NCBI RefSeq assembly: GCF_013391695.1
Contig: NZ_JACBGH010000003.1
Location: 186,001 to 250,000 of the forward strand
DNA length: 64,000 nucleotides
Reading direction: 5' to 3'
Source of the DNA: Thiomicrorhabdus cannonii
GTDB lineage: Bacteria > Pseudomonadota > Gammaproteobacteria > Thiomicrospirales > Thiomicrospiraceae
The notes beneath the pieces are model-generated. The model ran no database searches, was not told the DNA's origin, and saw nothing but the letters and a program-made list of their open reading frames with translations. Numbering within the stretch: position 1 is the stretch's first letter; every line of letters starts with the position of its first letter. Below, piece by piece: positions 1-10,220 of this stretch. Made by a program: the position numbers and the translations under genes.

Positions 1-1305
1 ACCGCGGTGGTGCATTTCAACGAAACCAGTAATCAGAGCGGCCCGAATTACTGTGGCGTGAATATTGAGCTGACGGAGCCTGATCAGCGCAACACCCGCA
101 ATGCCGAGTTTATCCGCGTGTGGCAGGAAAAAGCGGGCAGTGTGCCGGGCCTGGATGTGCTGACGATGGAAGCGCCGCGCATGGGGCCGCCGGGTAGTGA
201 TATCGATATCCGTCTGAAAGGCGCGGAACCGATGCAGTTGAAGCAGGCGGCGCTCGATTTGCAGCAGGTGTTGACGCAGATCACCGGTGTCAGCGGGGTG
301 CGCGATGACCTGCCGTTCGGCCGCGATCAGCTGGTGTACGAACTGACGCCGCAAGGCAAGGCGCTGGGGTTGACCTATGTTTCCTTGGGGCGGCAGTTGG
401 CGGATGCCTTCTCCGGCCGTCTGGTGCAGATTTTTACCGACGAAGAGGATGAGATCGAGGTGCGCGTGCAGTATTCGCGCGACGAACAGGGCACCTTGGC
501 GACCTTGAATCGTATGCAGGTGGTGACGCCGAGCGGCGAGCGTGTGGCGCTCAGTTCGGTTGCCACCTGGCGCACGCAGCGCGGCTTTGACGTGATGCGC
601 CATGTCGACGGTCAGTTGGCGGTGACCGTGGTGGGCGAGGTCGATAAAAGCGCCAATAACGCCAACTTGATTCTGGCGCAGCTGCAGCAAAGCACCCTGC
701 CGCAGCTCGTGCAACAATACGGTCTGAATTACAGTATCGAAGGGCAGCGCGCCCGTCAGGCCGAGGCGATGGGCGATATGAAAATCGGTTTGTTGATCGG
801 TTTGTCGATCATCTATATCGTGCTCGCCTGGGTGTTCGGTTCTTACGGCTGGCCGCTGGTGGTGATGACGGCGATCCCGTTCGGTCTGATCGGCGCCATT
901 ATGGGGCACTGGTGGATGGGGCTGGATATGACCATTCTGTCGCTGTTCGGTTTCTTCGGGCTGTCGGGCATTGTGGTCAACGATTCGATTATTCTGGTGA
1001 GTTTTTACAAACGCCTGCGCGAAGATGGCTTGGGGGTCAATGAGGCGTTGGAAGAGGCGGCGGTGCAGCGTGTGCGTGCCGTGTTGCTGACCTCCTTGAC
1101 GACCATAGGCGGATTGACGCCGCTGTTGTTTGAAACCTCGTTGCAGGCGCAGTTTTTGATTCCGATGGCCACCGCGATCGCATTCGGTCTGATGTTTTCG
1201 ACCTTCCTGATTTTGCTGGTGATCCCGGCGTTATTGTCGGTTTACGAGCATGAACATCAGCGCTGGGGGCGCATTAGGGCGCGTTGGAAAGGCCAACCGG
1301 CCTGA
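1..1305 (+). CDS. RND-family efflux transporter, C-terminal part (HAE1/AcrB type)
   Basis: Inner-membrane proton-driven pump subunit that would work with a periplasmic adaptor and an outer-membrane channel. The gene enters from the left edge in frame 1, so only about the last 434 residues of a protein normally near 1000 residues are present. Visible are the second periplasmic porter/docking half (GPPGSDIDIRLKG, LPFGRDQLVYEL) and then the C-terminal membrane domain, including LLIGLSIIYIVLAWVFGS and the conserved GIVVNDSIILV helix and IPMATAIAFGLMFST. The substrate cannot be read from this half. The protein ends with a basic tail (RIRARWKGQPA). Partner genes are presumably upstream of the window. 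The assignment to RND is firm; the subfamily (HAE1 rather than heavy-metal) is inferred from the helix motifs. Confidence 0.9.
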   Translation, partial: TAVVHFNETSNQSGPNYCGVNIELTEPDQRNTRNAEFIRVWQEKAGSVPGLDVLTMEAPRMGPPGSDIDIRLKGAEPMQLKQAALDLQQVLTQITGVSGVRDDLPFGRDQLVYELTPQGKALGLTYVSLGRQLADAFSGRLVQIFTDEEDEIEVRVQYSRDEQGTLATLNRMQVVTPSGERVALSSVATWRTQRGFDVMRHVDGQLAVTVVGEVDKSANNANLILAQLQQSTLPQLVQQYGLNYSIEGQRARQAEAMGDMKIGLLIGLSIIYIVLAWVFGSYGWPLVVMTAIPFGLIGAIMGHWWMGLDMTILSLFGFFGLSGIVVNDSIILVSFYKRLREDGLGVNEALEEAAVQRVRAVLLTSLTTIGGLTPLLFETSLQAQFLIPMATAIAFGLMFSTFLILLVIPALLSVYEHEHQRWGRIRARWKGQPA

Positions 1306-1550
1306 GGTTTTTGCGGCCTTGCAAAACTCAACAGGCCGGGTAGCGGCGGCAGTGGATGTCGGAATTGCCGCCTTAAGTGTCGAAAAACCTGTTATTACAA
1401 CGGCTTTGCCCGGCCTGGGGGCCGGATTGCAAATCTAATAATTAGATAAGAAAACTTGATGATTTTGTTGTTTTAAGAGAGAATAATCGTCCAAATTTAT
1501 CTTGTGGGATAGTGTCAGGATTTTTTGAAGTGCCGTTCAAGGGCATTTTT
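1306..1550. other. RND-tkt intergenic DNA, upstream half
   Basis: No convincing gene. It contains one copy of the T[CG]AACAGGCCGG repeat (1328-1339), a 7-bp hairpin (GGCGGCA 1345-1351 with TGCCGCC 1366-1372) and a second GC hairpin (CCGGCC 1410-1415 with GGCCGG 1420-1425). AT-rich DNA from about 1436 probably holds the tkt promoter, but no clear -35/-10 pair stands out. Confidence 0.5.
1328..1339 (+). repeat. T[CG]AACAGGCCGG repeat, copy 1
   Basis: Exact copy TCAACAGGCCGG, preceded by AAAAC and followed by GTAG, matching the extended form seen at the other intergenic copies. It lies just after the RND gene. It has no T-run and does not look like a terminator by itself. Confidence 0.75.
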
Positions 1551-1714
1551 AGAGAGCTTTGCACGAGTGGGGCGCGAAACAAAAAAATGAGGAAAAAATC
1601 GCCTGATTGAGGCGGAACACGCAGCTAATAGCTGGCTATTGGCAAGTTTTCCAACAAAAATCAGGCGATTTTTAACCATTTTTATTCGTGCAGCCATCTC
1701 GTGGAAAGCTCTCT
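1551..1714 (+). promoter_or_regulatory. long imperfect hairpin in the tkt leader
   Basis: A 164-nt dyad ends 44 nt before the tkt start codon. Outer arms 1551-1567 and 1698-1714 pair over 17 positions with one mismatch. Inner arms 1594-1608 and 1659-1673 are a perfect 15-bp inverted repeat (AATCGCCTGATT core). Between the two stems the flanks still pair imperfectly, and the apex holds a small AATAGC/GCTATT hairpin. It could be a structured 5' UTR that controls tkt, or a MITE-like insertion. No known riboswitch family was recognised. Confidence 0.6.
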
Positions 1715-1758
1715 TTATTCCACAGTCACCGAATTTATTTACCAATTGAGGAAGTTGT

Positions 1759-3747
1759 ATGGCAACTCGTAGAGAACTTGCAAACGCAATCCGTGCTCTG
1801 AGTATGGATGCGGTTCAAAAGGCTAATTCAGGTCACCCAGGCGCGCCTATGGGGATGGCTGATATTGCCGAGGTACTGTGGAACAGCCACATGAAATATA
1901 ACCCGGCTAACGCCAAGTGGGCAGACCGCGACCGTTTCGTACTGTCTAACGGCCACGGCTCTATGCTGATCTATTCTTTGTTGCACCTGACTGGTTTCGA
2001 TTTGAGCATCGAAGACATCAAACAATTCCGTCAATTGCACTCTAAAACTGCCGGCCACCCTGAATACGGTTATGCCGACGGTATCGAAACGACGACTGGT
2101 CCGCTGGGTCAAGGTATCACCAACGCCGTCGGTATGGCGATTGCCGAGCGTACGCTGGCGGCACAGTTCAACCGTCCTGGCCACAACATCGTTGACCACC
2201 ACACTTACGTGTTCATGGGCGACGGCTGTTTGATGGAAGGTCTGTCTCACGAAGCGGGCGCAATGGCCGGCGCTTTGGGGCTGGGCAAGCTGATCGCTTT
2301 CTGGGATGACAATGATATCTCTATCGACGGTCACATCGGTGACTGGATGGAACGTGACGTTGCAGGTCGTTTCGAATCTTACAACTGGCACGTTATCCGC
2401 AATGTAGACGGTCACGATGCGGAAGCGGTCAACAAGGCCATCGAAGAAGCGAAGTCTGTGACTGACAAGCCATCTTTGATCTGTACGCGTACTATCATCG
2501 GTTTCGGTTCTCCGAACCTGTGCGGTTCTCACGACTGCCACGGCGCGCCGCTGGGCGACAAAGAGATCGCTGCTGCGCGTGAATTCCTGAACTGGCCGCA
2601 CGCTCCTTTTGAAATTCCAGAAGACATCTACGCTGGTTGGGATCACAAAGCACAAGGCGCTAAAGACGAAGCGGAATGGGAAGCGCGTTTCGCAGCTTAC
2701 CGTGCCGAGCACCCAGAATTGGCGGCTGAATTCGAGCGTCGTATGGCTGGCGAATTGCCTGCAAACTTCGAAGTGGAAATGGATAAGTTCATTGCGCACA
2801 CGCAAGAACAGATGCCTAACATCGCTTCTCGTAAAGCGTCTCAAAACGCCATCGAAGCCATGGGTCCATTGTTGCCTGAAATGTTCGGCGGTTCTGCCGA
2901 CTTGACGGGTTCTAACCTGACTAACTGGTCTGGCACTGTCAAAGTGAACTACGACAACGCTAACGGTAACTACCTGTCATGGGGTGTGCGTGAGTTCGGT
3001 ATGGCTCACATGATGAACGGTATGGTTCTGCACGGCGGTTTCAAAGTGTACGGCGGTACTTTCTTCATGTTCATGGAATTCATGCGTAACGCGTTGCGTA
3101 TGTCTGCTTTGATGAAAATCGGCACGATCTATGTGTTCACGCACGACTCTATCGGTCTGGGTGAAGACGGTCCTACGCACCAGCCTGTTGAACAGTTGGC
3201 GACGATGCGTGTGATTCCTAACTTCCAAACCTGGCGTGGTTGCGATGCGATCGAATCGGCGGTTTCTTGGAAGATGGCGATGTTGCGTGGCAATGCACCG
3301 ACTGCGTTGATCTTCTCACGTCAGAACCTGAAGCCAATGGAGCGTACTGCAGAACAAGTTAAGAACATCGAGAAGGGTGGTTACGTATTGAAAGATTGCG
3401 CTGGCACGCCAGACATCATCTTCATCGCTACCGGTTCTGAAGTGGAATTGGCGATGAATGCCGCTGAAGCGATGGATGCAAACGTACGTGTTGTCTCTAT
3501 GCCATGTACAAACGCATTCGACGCACAAGACCAAGCCTACAAGGATTCTGTATTGATTCCAGGCGTTAAGCGCGTTGCGATCGAAGCCGGTGTCGCGGAG
3601 TCTTGGTACAAGTATGTTGGTCTGGACGGTGACGTTGTGTGCATGAAGTCTTTCGGTGAATCTGCTCCGGCAGGCGCATTGTTCAAAGAGTTCGGCTTCA
3701 CGGTTGAAAACGTTGTCGCTACCGCTAACCGCGTTCTAGGTAAATAA
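1759..3747 (+). CDS. tkt: transketolase
   Basis: Thiamine-diphosphate enzyme that moves two-carbon ketol units between sugar phosphates in the cytosol (pentose phosphate pathway and Calvin-cycle regeneration). At 662 aa it has the normal bacterial length. The N-terminal domain shows the cofactor motif GDGCLMEG (residues 154-161) followed by the DDN segment near 183-185, and conserved histidines H26, H66 and H100. The middle domain has [16 protein letters not shown], and the C-terminal domain follows. The start at 1759 has a GAGGA ribosome-binding site about 8 nt upstream. It heads a run of forward carbon-metabolism genes (gap, pgk, pyk, fba) and is preceded by a highly structured leader. Codon use is strongly biased, as in abundant enzymes. 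Confidence 0.98.
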   Translation: MATRRELANAIRALSMDAVQKANSGHPGAPMGMADIAEVLWNSHMKYNPANAKWADRDRFVLSNGHGSMLIYSLLHLTGFDLSIEDIKQFRQLHSKTAGHPEYGYADGIETTTGPLGQGITNAVGMAIAERTLAAQFNRPGHNIVDHHTYVFMGDGCLMEGLSHEAGAMAGALGLGKLIAFWDDNDISIDGHIGDWMERDVAGRFESYNWHVIRNVDGHDAEAVNKAIEEAKSVTDKPSLICTRTIIGFGSPNLCGSHDCHGAPLGDKEIAAAREFLNWPHAPFEIPEDIYAGWDHKAQGAKDEAEWEARFAAYRAEHPELAAEFERRMAGELPANFEVEMDKFIAHTQEQMPNIASRKASQNAIEAMGPLLPEMFGGSADLTGSNLTNWSGTVKVNYDNANGNYLSWGVREFGMAHMMNGMVLHGGFKVYGGTFFMFMEFMRNALRMSALMKIGTIYVFTHDSIGLGEDGPTHQPVEQLATMRVIPNFQTWRGCDAIESAVSWKMAMLRGNAPTALIFSRQNLKPMERTAEQVKNIEKGGYVLKDCAGTPDIIFIATGSEVELAMNAAEAMDANVRVVSMPCTNAFDAQDQAYKDSVLIPGVKRVAIEAGVAESWYKYVGLDGDVVCMKSFGESAPAGALFKEFGFTVENVVATANRVLGK

Positions 3748-3786
3748 TTTCATTTTTTCAAATTCAATTCGAATTTAATATCCAAT

Positions 3787-4954
<1,168 letters not shown>

Positions 4955-5071
4955 ATTTTAGAGGAGTAGGGGTTTAACTTGCTCTTCTAAAATTAAATTT
5001 CCTTGTCAGTATTTTCAGAAGTATTGAAAAGCAAATTTAATTAAATCCATAGATTTCCTGTTCTGGAAATC
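4955..5071 (+). promoter_or_regulatory. two further hairpins in the pgk leader
   Basis: Immediately after the long dyad, ATTTTAGAGGAG (4955-4966) pairs with CTCTTCTAAAAT (4982-4993) with one mismatch. A third hairpin, GATTTCC (5052-5058) with GGAAATC (5065-5071), lies 26 nt before the pgk start. The 263-bp gap-pgk spacer is therefore almost entirely foldable. A promoter for pgk may be hidden in the AT-rich part, but none is clear. Confidence 0.45.
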
Positions 5072-5097
5072 GAATTCAACTTGAAAGAGGACTCATT

Positions 5098-6279
5098 ATG
5101 TCTGTTATTAAGATGTCTGATCTAGATTTGGCTGGTAAGCGCGTTCTGATTCGTGAAGACCTGAACGTGCCAGTTAAAGACGGTAAGGTTACTTCTGATG
5201 CGCGTATCCGTGCTTCTTTGCCAACCATTAAGATGGCAGCGGACGCGGGCGCTAAAGTTATGTTGATGTCTCACTTGGGTCGTCCAGAAGAAGGTGTTTA
5301 CGATGAAGCTGCTTCATTGGCACCGGTTGCCGCTAACTTGTCAGAGAAGCTAGGTAAAGAAGTCCGTTTGGTAAAAGATTACCTGGACGGTAACTTTGAA
5401 ATCGCAGACGGTGAAGTGGTTCTTCTTGAAAACGTTCGCTTCAACAAAGGCGAGAAGAAAAACGACGAAACTTTGTCTAAGCAATACGCAGCGCTTTGCG
5501 ACGTTTATGTAATGGATGCTTTCGGTACAGCTCACCGTGCGCAGGCTTCTACTCACGGTGCGGGTGCGTTTGCTCCGGTAGCGTGTGCAGGCCCATTGTT
5601 GGCAGCCGAGTTGGAAGCGCTAGGTAAGGCGTTGAACAACCCAGCACGTCCTTTGGTGGCGATCGTTGGTGGTTCTAAAGTGTCTACTAAGTTGACTGTG
5701 CTTGAATCTTTGTCTGAGAAAGTAGATCAGTTGGTTGTGGGCGGCGGTATCGCTAACACGTTCATCGCAGCAGCGGGTAACAAAGTTGGCAAGTCTCTGT
5801 ATGAAGCGGATTTGATCCCGACTTGTAACAAATTGAACGAAATCATGGAAGGTCGCGGTGCGGCGATTCCGTTGGCGACTGACGTTGTTTGCGGTAAAGA
5901 GTTCTCTGAGTCTGCAGCGGCTGAAACTAAATCTGTAGCGGATGTGGCTGACGACGACATGATTTTCGATATCGGTCCTGATTCTGCAAAAGCTTTGGCT
6001 GACATCATTATGAACGCCGGTACTGTTGTTTGGAACGGTCCAGTTGGTGTATTCGAATTCGATCAGTTCGGCGAAGGCACTAAGACTATCTCTATGGCGA
6101 TCGCTGAGTCTAAAGCGTTCTCTATCGCAGGTGGCGGTGATACTTTGGCTGCGATCGACAAATACGACATCGCGGACAAAGTGTCTTACATCTCTACTGG
6201 CGGCGGTGCGTTCCTGGAGTTCCTGGAAGGTAAAAAATTGCCAGCGGTTGAAATGTTGGAACAAGCTGCAGCTAAATAA
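5098..6279 (+). CDS. pgk: phosphoglycerate kinase
   Basis: Transfers phosphate between 1,3-bisphosphoglycerate and ADP. In carbon fixation it runs in reverse and uses ATP on 3-phosphoglycerate. 393 aa, two-domain bacterial form. Seen are the substrate loop REDLNVP near residue 19, [21 protein letters not shown], and in the C-terminal nucleotide domain [18 protein letters not shown] and [16 protein letters not shown] lies about 8 nt before the start. It follows gap at 263 bp and precedes pyk at 295 bp. Codon bias is strong. Confidence 0.98.
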   Translation: MSVIKMSDLDLAGKRVLIREDLNVPVKDGKVTSDARIRASLPTIKMAADAGAKVMLMSHLGRPEEGVYDEAASLAPVAANLSEKLGKEVRLVKDYLDGNFEIADGEVVLLENVRFNKGEKKNDETLSKQYAALCDVYVMDAFGTAHRAQASTHGAGAFAPVACAGPLLAAELEALGKALNNPARPLVAIVGGSKVSTKLTVLESLSEKVDQLVVGGGIANTFIAAAGNKVGKSLYEADLIPTCNKLNEIMEGRGAAIPLATDVVCGKEFSESAAAETKSVADVADDDMIFDIGPDSAKALADIIMNAGTVVWNGPVGVFEFDQFGEGTKTISMAIAESKAFSIAGGGDTLAAIDKYDIADKVSYISTGGGAFLEFLEGKKLPAVEMLEQAAAK

Positions 6280-6290
6280 TTGCAGTGTTT

Positions 6291-6362
6291 GACGCGAGTT
6301 TAATTTGCGTCGAGCGATTTGTTGGCCTGGTTGTAAGGGTTTATAACCAGGCCTGTTTAATT
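6291..6362 (+). terminator. hairpins after pgk
   Basis: A short GACGC/GCGTC stem (6291-6311) is followed by a perfect 9-bp stem GGCCTGGTT (6324-6332) with AACCAGGCC (6345-6353), then TGTTTAATTT. The second is a plausible Rho-independent terminator for pgk, although the T-tract is interrupted. Confidence 0.6.
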
Positions 6363-6574
6363 TAACTGTCACGATGCTTGTTTATACTGGTTAACCGTGG
6401 ATTCATGTTGAGTTCACAGCGAAGTAATCATTAAGGGTGCCTCGGGAAGTAAACTTTGCAACAGCAGCCAAATACTTGGCTTGCTTGGGATCGGTCATGA
6501 GCCGGCAGTTTATTTTGCGAGACATCTTTCATGTGTAAATAAGATCGTCAAAAGATAAGGATTTAAAAAAGATT
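6363..6574 (+). other. pyk upstream region, no gene seen
   Basis: About 210 bp between the pgk terminator and the pyk start. It has a GCCAA-ATAC-TTGGC hairpin (6467-6480) and GC-rich patches that may be a structured leader. I found no recognisable riboswitch core and no clear -35/-10 pair. A GATAAGGA ribosome-binding region precedes pyk. Confidence 0.4.
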
Positions 6575-8017
6575 ATGGCATCTGGTTTAAGAAGAACAAA
6601 AATTGTTGCCACTTTAGGGCCTGCAACTGACCGTGAAGGTGAGTTGGAGCGTATGATTCAAGCCGGTGTGGACGTGGTACGTATCAACATGTCACATGGC
6701 GCGCCTGAAGAGCATATTGCCCGTGCGCAACGCGTACGTGAGTTGGCAGAAAAGTTCGATCACGAAGTCGGTGTATTGGTTGACTTGCAAGGGCCTAAAA
6801 TTCGTATTGCCCGTTTTGCCGAAAACAAAATCTTTTTGGAAAAAGGCGACAAGTTTGCGCTGGACAACAATGTCGGCAAAAACGACGGTAATCAGCATGA
6901 AGTCGGTCTGACCTACAAAAACCTGCCGTACGATGTTAAGCCGGGCGATATGCTGTTGTTGGACGACGGCCGCTTGGTATTCCAGGTGGATAATGTTGAG
7001 GGCGAGCGCGTTAATACCACGGTTATCGTTGGCGGTACTTTGTCGAACAACAAAGGTATCAACCTGCAAGGTGGCGGTCTGTCCGCAGCGGCTTTGACGG
7101 ATAAGGATAAAGAAGACATTATCACGGCTGCGGCCATGAATGCCGACTACTTGGCATTGTCTTTCCCGCGTTCGGCTGAAGATGTTGAATATTGCCGTAC
7201 TTTGGCACGTCAGGCCGGCCTGAACTGCTCTATCGTTTCCAAGGTGGAACGCGCCGAAGCGGTGGCGGATGATGAAACGCTGGATAGCATTATCCTGGCC
7301 TCTGATGTCATCATGATTGCGCGTGGTGACTTGGGTGTTGAAGTCGGTGATGCTCAGTTGCCTGCATTGCAGAAGAAAATGATCAAGCGTGCGCGCCAAT
7401 TGAACCGTGTGACGATTACCGCTACGCAGATGATGGAAACCATGATCGAAAACGCCATTCCTACACGCGCCGAAGTATTCGACGTGGCGAACGCGGTAAT
7501 GGACGGTACGGATGCGGTTATGTTGTCGGGTGAAACGGCAACCGGTAAATCGCCAAGCCTGGTTATTGAAACCATGGGGCGTATCTGTGCTGAAGCAGAG
7601 AAACAACGCTCAACGCGTGAATCAACGCACCGTATTGACGAGTCTTTCACTGCGGTGGATGAAACCATTGCCATGGCGGCAATGTACTCGGCCAACCATT
7701 TCGGCGTGAAGTGTATCGCTGCGTTGACCGAGTCGGGTAACACGACGCTATTGATGTCGCGTATCAGCTCAGGTATTCCGATTATTGCTTTGACGCCACA
7801 TTTGGAAACCCGCCGTAAGGTCACGTTGTTCCGTGGCGTTTATCCTTCATCGGTTGATTATACCGGTTTGAATGATGAAGAAATCCAGGATGCAATCCTG
7901 CAAAAAATTAAAGCGTTTGGTATCGCCAAAGAGGGTGATCTGATCATTCTAACGCGTGGTGAATCACGCGGTTTGATGGGCGGCACCAACCGTATGGAAA
8001 TTGTTAAAGTCCCTTAA
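6575..8017 (+). CDS. pyk: pyruvate kinase
   Basis: Converts phosphoenolpyruvate and ADP to pyruvate and ATP, the last step of glycolysis. 480 aa, close to the PykA-type length. The N-terminal RRTKIVATLGPAT and NMSHG, the lid-domain barrel, the catalytic IVSKVERAEA, IMIARGDLGVEV and TATQMMETM, and a C-terminal allosteric domain are all visible. The start follows an AAGGA about 12 nt upstream. It stands between pgk and fba, so glycolytic outflow is encoded together with reversible Calvin/gluconeogenic enzymes. A 14-nt palindrome resembling the window's repeat (CAGGCCGGCCTG core, 7211-7222) lies inside it. Confidence 0.97.
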   Translation: MASGLRRTKIVATLGPATDREGELERMIQAGVDVVRINMSHGAPEEHIARAQRVRELAEKFDHEVGVLVDLQGPKIRIARFAENKIFLEKGDKFALDNNVGKNDGNQHEVGLTYKNLPYDVKPGDMLLLDDGRLVFQVDNVEGERVNTTVIVGGTLSNNKGINLQGGGLSAAALTDKDKEDIITAAAMNADYLALSFPRSAEDVEYCRTLARQAGLNCSIVSKVERAEAVADDETLDSIILASDVIMIARGDLGVEVGDAQLPALQKKMIKRARQLNRVTITATQMMETMIENAIPTRAEVFDVANAVMDGTDAVMLSGETATGKSPSLVIETMGRICAEAEKQRSTRESTHRIDESFTAVDETIAMAAMYSANHFGVKCIAALTESGNTTLLMSRISSGIPIIALTPHLETRRKVTLFRGVYPSSVDYTGLNDEEIQDAILQKIKAFGIAKEGDLIILTRGESRGLMGGTNRMEIVKVP

Positions 8018-8047
8018 TAACTGACGGGTTAGGGGAAAATTATTGTT

Positions 8048-8075
8048 TTGACAGCTTTTAAAAGCTTGTTAGAAT
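8048..8075 (+). promoter_or_regulatory. sigma70-type promoter of fba
   Basis: TTGACA (8048-8053), a 16-bp spacer, then TAGAAT (8070-8075); start codon 43 nt downstream. The spacer contains the 14-bp palindrome AGCTTTTAAAAGCT (8053-8066), which could be a regulator site. This is a strong, near-consensus promoter. Confidence 0.8.
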
Positions 8076-8118
8076 AACAAGATTAATTTTTGAAAAACCA
8101 ACTATAGGAGTCTCGCAC

Positions 8119-9183
8119 ATGGCGATGATTACACTTCGTGAATTGATGGACTACGCAGCAGAACACAACTTCGGTATGCCTGCGTTTAACGTAAACAACA
8201 TGGAACAAGTTCGCGCAATCATGCGTGCTGCGGCTGCTTGTGACTCTCCAGTTATCCTGCAAGGTTCTGCAGGTGCGCGTAAATACGCTGGTGAGCCAAT
8301 GTTGCGTCATATGATCGCTGCTGCGGTTGAAATGTTCCCGAACGTTCCAGTTGTTATGCATCAGGACCACGGTTCTGACGTTGGTGTATGTTTGCGTGCT
8401 ATCCAGTCTGGTTTCACATCAGTAATGATGGACGGTTCTTTGATGGCTGACATGAAGACTCCAGCTTCTTATGAATACAACGCTGGCATCACTGCTGAAG
8501 TGGTTAAAATCGCTCACGCTGGCGGTGTGTCTGTTGAAGGTGAACTAGGATGTCTGGGTTCATTGGAAACTGGTAAGATGGGTGAAGAAGACGGTCACGG
8601 TTCTGATGACGTGCTTGACCACTCTTCATTGTTGACTGATCCAGAAGAAGCGGCGCAGTTCGTAAAAGACACTAACGTTGACTGCTTGGCGGTTGCGGTA
8701 GGTACTTCTCACGGCGCTTACAAATTCACTTCTAAGCCATCTGACGATGTATTGAAAATCGACCAGATCCGTAAAATCCACGAGCGCATTCCTACTACTC
8801 ACCTAGTAATGCACGGTTCTTCTTCTGTTCCAGAAGAGTGGTTGGAAATCATCAACAACTACGGTGGTGATATGGGTCAAACTTACGGTGTGCCTGTTGA
8901 AGCGATCGTTGAGGGCATCAAGTACGGTGTGCGTAAAGTTAACATCGATACTGACCTGCGTATGGCATCTACTGGTGCAATCCGTAAGCACTTGGCTGAA
9001 AACACGTCTAACTTCGACCCACGTAAGTTCTACAAAGCGGCTGAAGACGCTATGATGGAAATCTGTAAAGCACGTTTCGAAGCTTTCGGTTGTGCTGGTC
9101 ACGCATCTAAGATCAAAGCAGTTGGTCTTGAAGAGATGCAAGCGCGTTATGCTGCTGGTTCTTTGGATCAGAAAGTTAACTAA
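8119..9183 (+). CDS. fba: fructose-bisphosphate aldolase, class II (Calvin-cycle subtype)
   Basis: Zinc-dependent aldolase that joins or splits dihydroxyacetone phosphate and an aldose phosphate (fructose 1,6-bisphosphate; in CbbA-type enzymes also sedoheptulose 1,7-bisphosphate). 354 aa. The catalytic and zinc motif HQDHG is at residues 81-85, followed by [17 protein letters not shown] and NIDTDLRMA. The length and the insertions suggest the CbbA subtype rather than the E. coli FbaA type; this is inference. AGGAG lies 8 nt before the ATG. It has its own strong promoter and its own terminator. Confidence 0.97.
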   Translation: MAMITLRELMDYAAEHNFGMPAFNVNNMEQVRAIMRAAAACDSPVILQGSAGARKYAGEPMLRHMIAAAVEMFPNVPVVMHQDHGSDVGVCLRAIQSGFTSVMMDGSLMADMKTPASYEYNAGITAEVVKIAHAGGVSVEGELGCLGSLETGKMGEEDGHGSDDVLDHSSLLTDPEEAAQFVKDTNVDCLAVAVGTSHGAYKFTSKPSDDVLKIDQIRKIHERIPTTHLVMHGSSSVPEEWLEIINNYGGDMGQTYGVPVEAIVEGIKYGVRKVNIDTDLRMASTGAIRKHLAENTSNFDPRKFYKAAEDAMMEICKARFEAFGCAGHASKIKAVGLEEMQARYAAGSLDQKVN

Positions 9184-9205
9184 TTCGCTTTTGCTGGCAA
9201 CGAAG

Positions 9206-9231
9206 AACCCGGGCTTTGTCCCGGGTTTTTT
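9206..9231 (+). terminator. Rho-independent terminator of fba
   Basis: AACCCGGG (9206-9213) and CCCGGGTT (9220-9227) form a perfect 8-bp GC-rich stem, followed by a run of T to 9231. Confidence 0.95.
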
Positions 9232-9267
9232 GCTTTAAGGGGTTTGCTTTTTCAATTTGGAGAAAAT

Positions 9268-9510
9268 ATGTGTATTGTCATTATTGGTCTGATGTTGCTG
9301 CTACTTTATTATGCGGATGCGCAGCTGGCGACGTTAAGCCTGAGTGTGACGGTTGAAGATCAGAGCACGGTTGTTGCTCAGGGTTGGGAGATGGTGGTGG
9401 TTTTATGGCCGGTGGCTGCCTTGCTGTTTTTAGCCGGTGTATTGGTGGTGCTGATGACGTTGCGCGTGCGCAGTATGCTGCAAGAGATGCGACGCGAAGA
9501 AGACGCCTAA
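9268..9510 (+). CDS. small membrane protein of unknown function
   Basis: 80 aa. The start at 9268 is chosen because TTGGAG precedes it by 4-6 nt; an upstream in-frame extension has no ribosome-binding site. It has two hydrophobic segments, near residues 2-16 and 43-66 (VVVLWPVAALLFLAGVLVV), separated by a polar loop of about 25 residues, and ends in a charged tail (MLQEMRREEDA). It looks like a two-helix inner-membrane protein with both ends inside. It lies between the fba terminator and convergent bioD, so it is probably a separate small transcription unit. Not recognised as any named family. Confidence 0.6.
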   Translation: MCIVIIGLMLLLLYYADAQLATLSLSVTVEDQSTVVAQGWEMVVVLWPVAALLFLAGVLVVLMTLRVRSMLQEMRREEDA

Positions 9511-9530
9511 TAAGGTGGCTGAAACAGTTG

Positions 9531-10217
9531 TCAGACGACAAAGTCAGATAACGCTACGGGTAACGAATTCGTTGTGTAACGGAGATGATAGCAAGGCAAC
9601 TCGTAGGGGGCTATAAGCCGTTTCAAATCGTAATAATTGTCATTGTCGGCATCGGCAGAAACATCGTTTAAGATCACGCTGTGTGCTGTAAGACTGCGAC
9701 GATAGATCGCCTCCAGCGTCAATAGGGCGTGGTTTAAGCAGCCTAGTTTATTGCCCACAACAAGGATGACGGGGTAGTTTAATTGAACTGCGAGATCCGC
9801 ATTGAGGCCATCGCTGCTTAAGGGCGAGTAAAAGCCTCCCGCACCCTCTACCAGAGCAAAATGGTCGGGTGCCGGTGTGCAGGCGGTCACAAGGTCGGCT
9901 GTAGAAATGAACAGGCCGGCTTGTTGGATAGCGCGTTGCGGTGAAATAGGGGGAGAGAATTGATAGCGGCAAATCGTTTCTAATGATTCCTTGCTGCCGC
10001 AGGCATGTTGCAGAATGCGGGCGTCGCCGCATAACAGGCGTTGATCGTCTTGTCGAATGCAGCCTGAAGCCACCGGCTTTCTCGGGCTCACGGGAATGCC
10101 GTGTTGTCTTAGAGTAAGGGCGATGCAGGCGGCCGCATAGGTTTTGCCGACATCGGTGTCGGTGCCGGTAATAAAAAACCCATCAGCGGTGGGTTTTTGC
10201 TTGAAGCTTGCTGACAT
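9531..10217 (-). CDS. bioD: dethiobiotin synthetase
   Basis: ATP-dependent carboxylation of 7,8-diaminopelargonate to dethiobiotin, the next-to-last biotin step. 228 aa. The P-loop GTDTDVGKT spans residues 18-26. Also seen are KPVASG, the VEGAGGFYSPL switch segment and a late VGNKLGCLNH. The start ATG lies just downstream of the purC stop, with 3 bp between the two genes on the reverse strand, so bioD is co-transcribed after purC. A copy of the window's repeat (9908-9919) is built into its coding sequence. bioA lies about 11 kb away rather than adjacent. Confidence 0.93.
   Translation of the reverse strand: MSASFKQKPTADGFFITGTDTDVGKTYAAACIALTLRQHGIPVSPRKPVASGCIRQDDQRLLCGDARILQHACGSKESLETICRYQFSPPISPQRAIQQAGLFISTADLVTACTPAPDHFALVEGAGGFYSPLSSDGLNADLAVQLNYPVILVVGNKLGCLNHALLTLEAIYRRSLTAHSVILNDVSADADNDNYYDLKRLIAPYELPCYHLRYTTNSLPVALSDFVV
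9908..9919 (+). repeat. repeat copy inside bioD
   Basis: Exact TGAACAGGCCGG within the bioD coding region, on the strand opposite to the gene's reading direction. Confidence 0.7.
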
Positions 10218-10220
10218 GGA

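Noticed and set aside
1306-1440. 62-aa frame overlapping the end of the RND gene (1250-1438)
   Set aside because: No ribosome-binding site, overlaps the RND coding end and repeat/hairpin DNA; likely chance.
1828-2844. 338-aa open frame antisense to tkt
   Set aside because: Shadow of a highly biased codon set; no family match, no ribosome-binding site, lies wholly within tkt.
6372-6574. Glutamine-type (glnA) riboswitch before pyk
   Set aside because: GAAGTA-like bits occur, but the conserved core order and pairing are not present.
6692-7606. 304-aa frame antisense to pyk
   Set aside because: Shadow frame; pyk is complete and conserved.
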